Below are positions 58,890 through 64,000 of a DNA stretch of 64,000 nucleotides, one piece after another. Position 1 is the stretch's first letter. The number at the start of each line of letters is the position of its first letter. The position numbers were made by a program, and so were the translations under genes. The stretch comes from Acidobacteriaceae bacterium UBA1307. Its GTDB lineage: Bacteria > Acidobacteriota > Terriglobia > Terriglobales > Acidobacteriaceae. The notes under the pieces were generated by a model. It made no database searches. It was not told the DNA's origin and saw only the letters and a list, made by a program, of their open reading frames with translations. Location of the stretch: positions 46,381 through 110,380 of the forward strand of contig DBTV01000011.1 of NCBI GenBank assembly GCA_002307235.1, given 5' to 3'.

Positions 58890-59759
58890 ATGACAAAGGA
58901 AGAAAGGCTGCGCATTGCGGCCATCGATTTTCTGAACCCCGCCCCGCTGATGTGGGACTTTGAACACCCACCGCTCAACGCCGAGCTGGCCCAGCGCTAC
59001 CAGATGCGGCGCATGGTGCCGAGCGAGTGCGCGCGACAACTGATCCTGGGCAAGGCCGATCTGGGTCTGATCCCCATCGCCGCCCTGGCCGCGCACCCGG
59101 AGTTGCGCGTGCTGCCCGGTTGCACCATCGCCTCGAAGGGCCACATCCGCTCTCTGCTGCTGGTGCGTCGCGCCAGCCAACCGCTCGATCAGATTCGCTC
59201 GGTGGCAGCCGACACCGCCAGCCGCACCACGGTCACCTACGCGCGACTGCTCTTTCACAAGTGGGGCAACCGTTCGGTGCCCTTTGTCCCGATGAAGGCC
59301 GACCTCGACCGGATGCTGGCCGAGGCTGACGCGGCCGTGGTCATCGGCGACCCGGCGCTCTATGCGCGGCGCGACCGCGAGGCCCGCTTTGAGCGCACCG
59401 GCGAAGAGCTGGTCTACCACGATATGGCCGAGGAGTGGCGCGCGGTAAGCGGACTTCCCTACATCTCCGCCGTCTGGTGCGTCGCTGCGCGCGGTAATCT
59501 TTCGGTGGAGAGCATCACCGAGGACTGCATCCGTTCGCGCGACCACGGCCTGCGGCACATTCACGCGCTGGCTGCCGAGTGGGCTCCGCGCATGCAACTG
59601 CCCGAGGCCGAACTGCGCGACTATCTGGGCAACAACCTGCATTACGTGCTCGACGACGAGTGCCTCGAAGGCATCCGCGTCTTCTTTGAGACCGCCGCCT
59701 CCATCGGCGTGCTGCCAAAGTATGAATTGCAGCTGGCAGCCAACAACAAAGAACAGTGA
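58890..59759 (+). CDS. mqnA: Chorismate dehydratase (futalosine menaquinone pathway)
   Basis: Dehydrates chorismate to 3-enolpyruvylbenzoate, the entry step of menaquinone synthesis by the futalosine route. The 289-residue periplasmic-binding-like fold shows IAAIDFLNPAPLMW at the start, PSECARQLILGKADLGLIPI, CTIASKGHIRSLLLV, TYARLLFHKWG, AVVIGDPALYARRD and YHDMAEEWRAVSGLPYISAV. These match MqnA. The start could be ATG 58890 or an upstream TTG/GTG in frame. It is divergent from dprA. Other mqn genes are not in view. Confidence 0.88.
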   Translation: MTKEERLRIAAIDFLNPAPLMWDFEHPPLNAELAQRYQMRRMVPSECARQLILGKADLGLIPIAALAAHPELRVLPGCTIASKGHIRSLLLVRRASQPLDQIRSVAADTASRTTVTYARLLFHKWGNRSVPFVPMKADLDRMLAEADAAVVIGDPALYARRDREARFERTGEELVYHDMAEEWRAVSGLPYISAVWCVAARGNLSVESITEDCIRSRDHGLRHIHALAAEWAPRMQLPEAELRDYLGNNLHYVLDDECLEGIRVFFETAASIGVLPKYELQLAANNKEQ

Positions 59760-59822
59760 GCAACCCCTGCTCCCTTCATCATTCATAACGGATGCGAGCC
59801 CGCTACGACAGGAGAGATTCTT

Positions 59823-60566
59823 ATGGCAGAAAAAATCGCATTGATTACCGGCGCCAATCGCGGCATCGGGTTTGAGACGGCACGGCAGCTTGGCAAGGCA
59901 GGCGTCCACGTTCTGGTGGGAGCCCGCACGGCCGACTCCGGTCTGAAGGCTATCGAAAAGCTCGCGGCCGAGGGCATTGAGGCAGAACTGCTCGCGCTCG
60001 AGGTCAACGATGCGGCTTCGCGCGAGGCGGCGGCCAAGTGGATCGACCAGCGCCATGGGCGGCTCGACATTCTGGTGAACAACGCGGGCGTGGCCTCGGG
60101 AGCCTTTGCCGGGCCGACGCAGGTTGATCTGGCCGCGAGCATCCCCGAACACGAGCTGCGCCGCATCTTCGAGACGAACTTCTTCTCGCTGGTCGAAATT
60201 ACGCAGGCGGTGCTGCCGCTGCTGCGCAAAAGCGAGGCGGGACGCATCGTGAATCTGGCCAGCATTCTCGGCTCGCTGACCTATCACGCCACGCCCGGTT
60301 CGCCGGTCTATGACGCAAAGACCTTCGCCTATGACGCTTCAAAAACGGCGGTGAATGCTTTCACGATTCATCTGGCCTATGAGTTGCGCGGAACCAGGAT
60401 CAAGGTCAACTCGGCGCACCCCGGCTGGGTGAAGACCGATATGGGCGGCGCGGCGGCACCGATGGATGTGACCGAAGGCGCGAAGACCAGCGTGGCTCTG
60501 GCCCTGCTCGGCGAAGACGGCCCCACCGGCGGCTTCTTCCACCTGGGTGAGCCGCTGCCCTGGTAA
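59823..60566 (+). CDS. Short-chain dehydrogenase/reductase
   Basis: A 247-residue cytosolic SDR oxidoreductase. The cofactor site is ALITGANRGIGFETARQLG, which favours NADPH because of the basic residue. LDILVNNAGVASG, the catalytic-Ser region RIVNLASILGS and the YxxxK motif in FAYDASKTAVNAF follow. The tail PTGGFFHLGEPLPW resembles carbonyl-reductase-like members. The substrate is unknown. AGGAGA precedes the ATG. It is 63 bases downstream of mqnA on the same strand. Confidence 0.9.
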   Translation: MAEKIALITGANRGIGFETARQLGKAGVHVLVGARTADSGLKAIEKLAAEGIEAELLALEVNDAASREAAAKWIDQRHGRLDILVNNAGVASGAFAGPTQVDLAASIPEHELRRIFETNFFSLVEITQAVLPLLRKSEAGRIVNLASILGSLTYHATPGSPVYDAKTFAYDASKTAVNAFTIHLAYELRGTRIKVNSAHPGWVKTDMGGAAAPMDVTEGAKTSVALALLGEDGPTGGFFHLGEPLPW

Positions 60567-60817
60567 AGCACGCCTTCGCCTGAAGATGGACGCGCAGCAA
60601 ACGAAAGATGCGTCGTTGGTCATGCCACGGCGCATCAATTCGTCGGCACTCTTCCGAATTCCGCATTGAGGTCACAAGAACACTCTTTTCCAGCGCCCGC
60701 CGACATCGCCCCTCATCATTCGCCCTTCCGTGTCGATACAAGCTAGGTACGCCTACTTTCCTACTGCTGAGCAACAAGGCGGCACACCACTCAGCATGTA
60801 GAAAGGAAACGGGCGAC

Positions 60818-62524
60818 ATGGATTTCTGGCGTAATCTCAGCATCTCCGACAAGCTCCGCTATGCATTCGGCATCGTTTGCCTGATGACCGCAATTCTTGG
60901 AACGGCTTCTCTGCTCGGCTTTCTCAATATCAAATCGCAGGTGGTCAATGTCGACGCGAATACATTGCCTTCGATCAAAGCTGTGTACGATGTCCGCATT
61001 GGCTTGTCGGACATTCGTCGCGCCGAAGGATATTTGCTTTTTTGCAAAACCAGCGATTGCACGGACTACTATTCGCAGAAGCGTTTGAGCGCCATCAACA
61101 ACTACAACAAGGCCATCGAGACCTACGCCCGTCTGCTTTCGAATCCTGAAGAAAAAGACCTTTATGCGACCTTGCGCCGTAACGCATCGGCATATCTTGA
61201 TCTCGACACGCGAGAGCAGTCGCTGTTTACCTCCGGCAAGATCAACGAAGCCCAACAAATGCTGGTTGGCACGGAGATGTTCAATGCTTACGTCGGCATG
61301 ATGAAGGCCGCCGACGACAGCCTCGCGCTGAACCGTCAGGCCAGCGAGGCAGAGAGCGCCCGCGCCGTGCATCTGATCGGCCTGCTTGTGCTGCTGGCGA
61401 TCATTCTGGTGATTGCTACTGTACTGCTGAGCATGGCAATCGGCATTGTGCTCACGCGCGGCATTGTCCCTCCGCTGGTTGCTGCCACGCTGGCGCTGGA
61501 AGCTCTGGCGAACAAGGATCTCACCGTACATGTGGAGGCCGCCGGCAAGGACGAGGTCGGGCGACTTTCGATTGCGATCAATATCAGCGTCGACTCCATG
61601 CAGAAGGTATTGCGCTCACTGTGCCACGGCTCCGACACACTGGCCGCCGCTGCGGAAGAGATGAGCCAGCACGCGAATCAAACCAAATCCAACATGCAGG
61701 TGCAGTCGGAGAAAACGCAGCAGATTGCCGCTGCCGCGCAGGAGATGACGGCCACCATCGGCGAGATCAGCCGCAACTCTGAAAATGCCGCCTCCTCCAG
61801 CCGCCATTCCGCCGAACTGGCGCGCAAGGGCGGCGACGTGATGCGCTCGGCCAATTCCACCATGGAGCGCATCTCGCATGCGACGCAGACCGTGGCGCAG
61901 AAGATGGACAGGCTGGCCGAAAGCTCCACCGAGATCGGCAAGGTCATCAATGTCATTCAGGAGATCAGCGAACAGACCAACCTGCTGGCGCTGAACGCGG
62001 CGATTGAGGCCGCGCGCGCCGGCGAACATGGCCGCGGCTTTGCCGTTGTCGCCGGAGAGGTGCGCCGTTTGGCCGAACGTACCAATGGCGCAACCAGCGA
62101 AATCGCCGGAACCATCGGCAAAATCCAGCAGGAAACCCATCAGACGCTCGAAGTGATGGCGCATAGCCAGGAGGCTGTGCAAACCGGCATCCGCGAGACC
62201 ACCGAGGCCAGTTCAAGCCTCGAGCTCATTATCGAATCGGCGAGCGAGGTCGAGGACAAAATCTCGTTGATCGCCACCGCGGCCACCGAGCAGACCGCCG
62301 CATCGAACGAAATCGCCGAATCGGCGGGCATTCTGTCGACTCTGGCGCTTGAAAGCTCGCACGCCGCCGAAGACACGGCCGCTGCCAGCCGCAATCTATC
62401 CGAGTTGGCCGGGGAAATCGACGGCGTCATTGGCGAGTTCCGTGTTGATGAAACCGAACAGCGCAAGCCGACACATGCCAGATCCACCGGCGCCTTCCGG
62501 GCCAGAACCTCGTATGCCGCTTGA
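60818..62524 (+). CDS. Methyl-accepting chemotaxis protein
   Basis: A 568-residue transmembrane chemoreceptor. Transmembrane helices lie at about residues 14-36 and 188-210, bracketing a four-helix-bundle ligand domain of about 150 residues. A HAMP domain follows (about 212-265), then the signalling domain with the highly conserved hairpin tip EQTNLLALNAAIEAARAGEH. There is no CheB/CheR-tethering pentapeptide at the C-terminus (ends RTSYAA). AAAGGA precedes the ATG. No che genes are adjacent. The ligand is unknown. Confidence 0.93.
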   Translation: MDFWRNLSISDKLRYAFGIVCLMTAILGTASLLGFLNIKSQVVNVDANTLPSIKAVYDVRIGLSDIRRAEGYLLFCKTSDCTDYYSQKRLSAINNYNKAIETYARLLSNPEEKDLYATLRRNASAYLDLDTREQSLFTSGKINEAQQMLVGTEMFNAYVGMMKAADDSLALNRQASEAESARAVHLIGLLVLLAIILVIATVLLSMAIGIVLTRGIVPPLVAATLALEALANKDLTVHVEAAGKDEVGRLSIAINISVDSMQKVLRSLCHGSDTLAAAAEEMSQHANQTKSNMQVQSEKTQQIAAAAQEMTATIGEISRNSENAASSSRHSAELARKGGDVMRSANSTMERISHATQTVAQKMDRLAESSTEIGKVINVIQEISEQTNLLALNAAIEAARAGEHGRGFAVVAGEVRRLAERTNGATSEIAGTIGKIQQETHQTLEVMAHSQEAVQTGIRETTEASSSLELIIESASEVEDKISLIATAATEQTAASNEIAESAGILSTLALESSHAAEDTAAASRNLSELAGEIDGVIGEFRVDETEQRKPTHARSTGAFRARTSYAA

Positions 62525-62550
62525 GTAGAAACTGTAGCGGGAAAAGCGTT

Positions 62551-62585
62551 GCGGCTGGTTCTTTGGAAGAAAAGGGGCCAGCCGC
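62551..62585 (+). terminator. Hairpin after the chemoreceptor gene
   Basis: GCGGCTGG pairs with CCAGCCGC across about 19 bases. No T-run. Confidence 0.45.
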
Positions 62586-62617
62586 ACGATTTCGCCATTT
62601 ATTCGCTGACCCCGCGC

Positions 62618-62623
62618 TATAAT
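62618..62623 (+). promoter_or_regulatory. Consensus -10 box 7 nt before uvrB
   Basis: A perfect TATAAT, 7 bases, then ATG 62631, with no room for a ribosome-binding site. It predicts a leaderless uvrB message. The -35 is weak. Confidence 0.55.
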
Positions 62624-62630
62624 TCTATCC

Positions 62631-64000
<1,370 letters not shown>

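Noticed and set aside
57567..60287. A 906-codon open frame on the minus strand.
   Set aside because: Only the 57567-58745 part is DprA. The upstream part runs antisense through mqnA and the SDR gene and has no family features; it is open because of high GC.

Overview
The window reads as a chromosomal segment of a GC-rich, Gram-negative soil bacterium, most likely an acidobacterium (Acidobacteriota, class Terriglobia). The pointers are a TIGR03435-type secreted protein (40217-40951), an OAR-type TonB-dependent receptor with an N-terminal carboxypeptidase-regulatory-like domain (41263-44811), a FecR/DUF6600-like proline-rich secreted protein (26012-27733), a YbiT-type ABC-F ATPase, futalosine-pathway MqnA, and many sensory kinases beside housekeeping genes. 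This is inference from gene content; the species cannot be named from the sequence alone. No phage, IS transposase, CRISPR array, tRNA or rRNA was recognised.

Layout. 1-5070: end of a LacI-type regulator, a GT4/GT39 glycosyltransferase pair, a zinc-ribbon protein, OsmC and pgsA. 5200-13320: gdhA, a secreted protein of unknown function, trpE, two paralogous Ser-rich repeat proteins, then trpG with a secreted FecR-like partner and acyP. 13400-18320: apt, a REPIN-like element, a KdpDE-like two-component pair, a long AT-rich control region and a porin. 18570-25870: an APC permease, a PP2C phosphatase/Ser-Thr kinase pair, a membrane diguanylate cyclase, the 4.5S SRP RNA and fabH. 26000-30150: the FecR/DUF6600-like protein, ruvC, a DUF2062 protein and an S1/P1 nuclease. 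30330-37490: a large hybrid kinase, a stand-alone receiver and an HPt protein (parts of a phosphorelay), then xseA-glmM. 37750-44810: an Fe-S membrane protein, a low-GC membrane protein, a HAD hydrolase, the TIGR03435 protein and the TonB-dependent receptor. 45075-53470: ybiT, a TonB_C-domain protein between 37-bp direct repeats, a lipoprotein, glgA, a GH35 beta-galactosidase, a second GT39 protein and DUF427. 53600-64000: a small unknown protein, topA, dprA, mqnA, an SDR, a chemoreceptor and the start of uvrB.

Working together. trpE and trpG encode the two anthranilate synthase subunits but lie apart on opposite strands. The hybrid kinase, receiver and HPt genes are adjacent and codirectional and lack a DNA-binding output, so the relay must leave the locus. 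The kinase/phosphatase pair probably forms a reversible Ser/Thr phosphorylation switch. topA, dprA, ruvC, xseA and uvrB are scattered DNA-processing genes. glgA and the GH35 enzyme are divergent and suggest glycan turnover.

Most notable: the paralogous four-repeat protein pair (9473-11293); REP/REPIN-like palindromes with TTTTGAAAGGG tails; a second dispersed intergenic repeat in two copies; direct repeats around the TonB_C gene; the AT-rich control region of the KdpDE-like pair; the split phosphorelay; and a recurring -10 hexamer 6 or 7 nt before start codons, which suggests leaderless transcripts.
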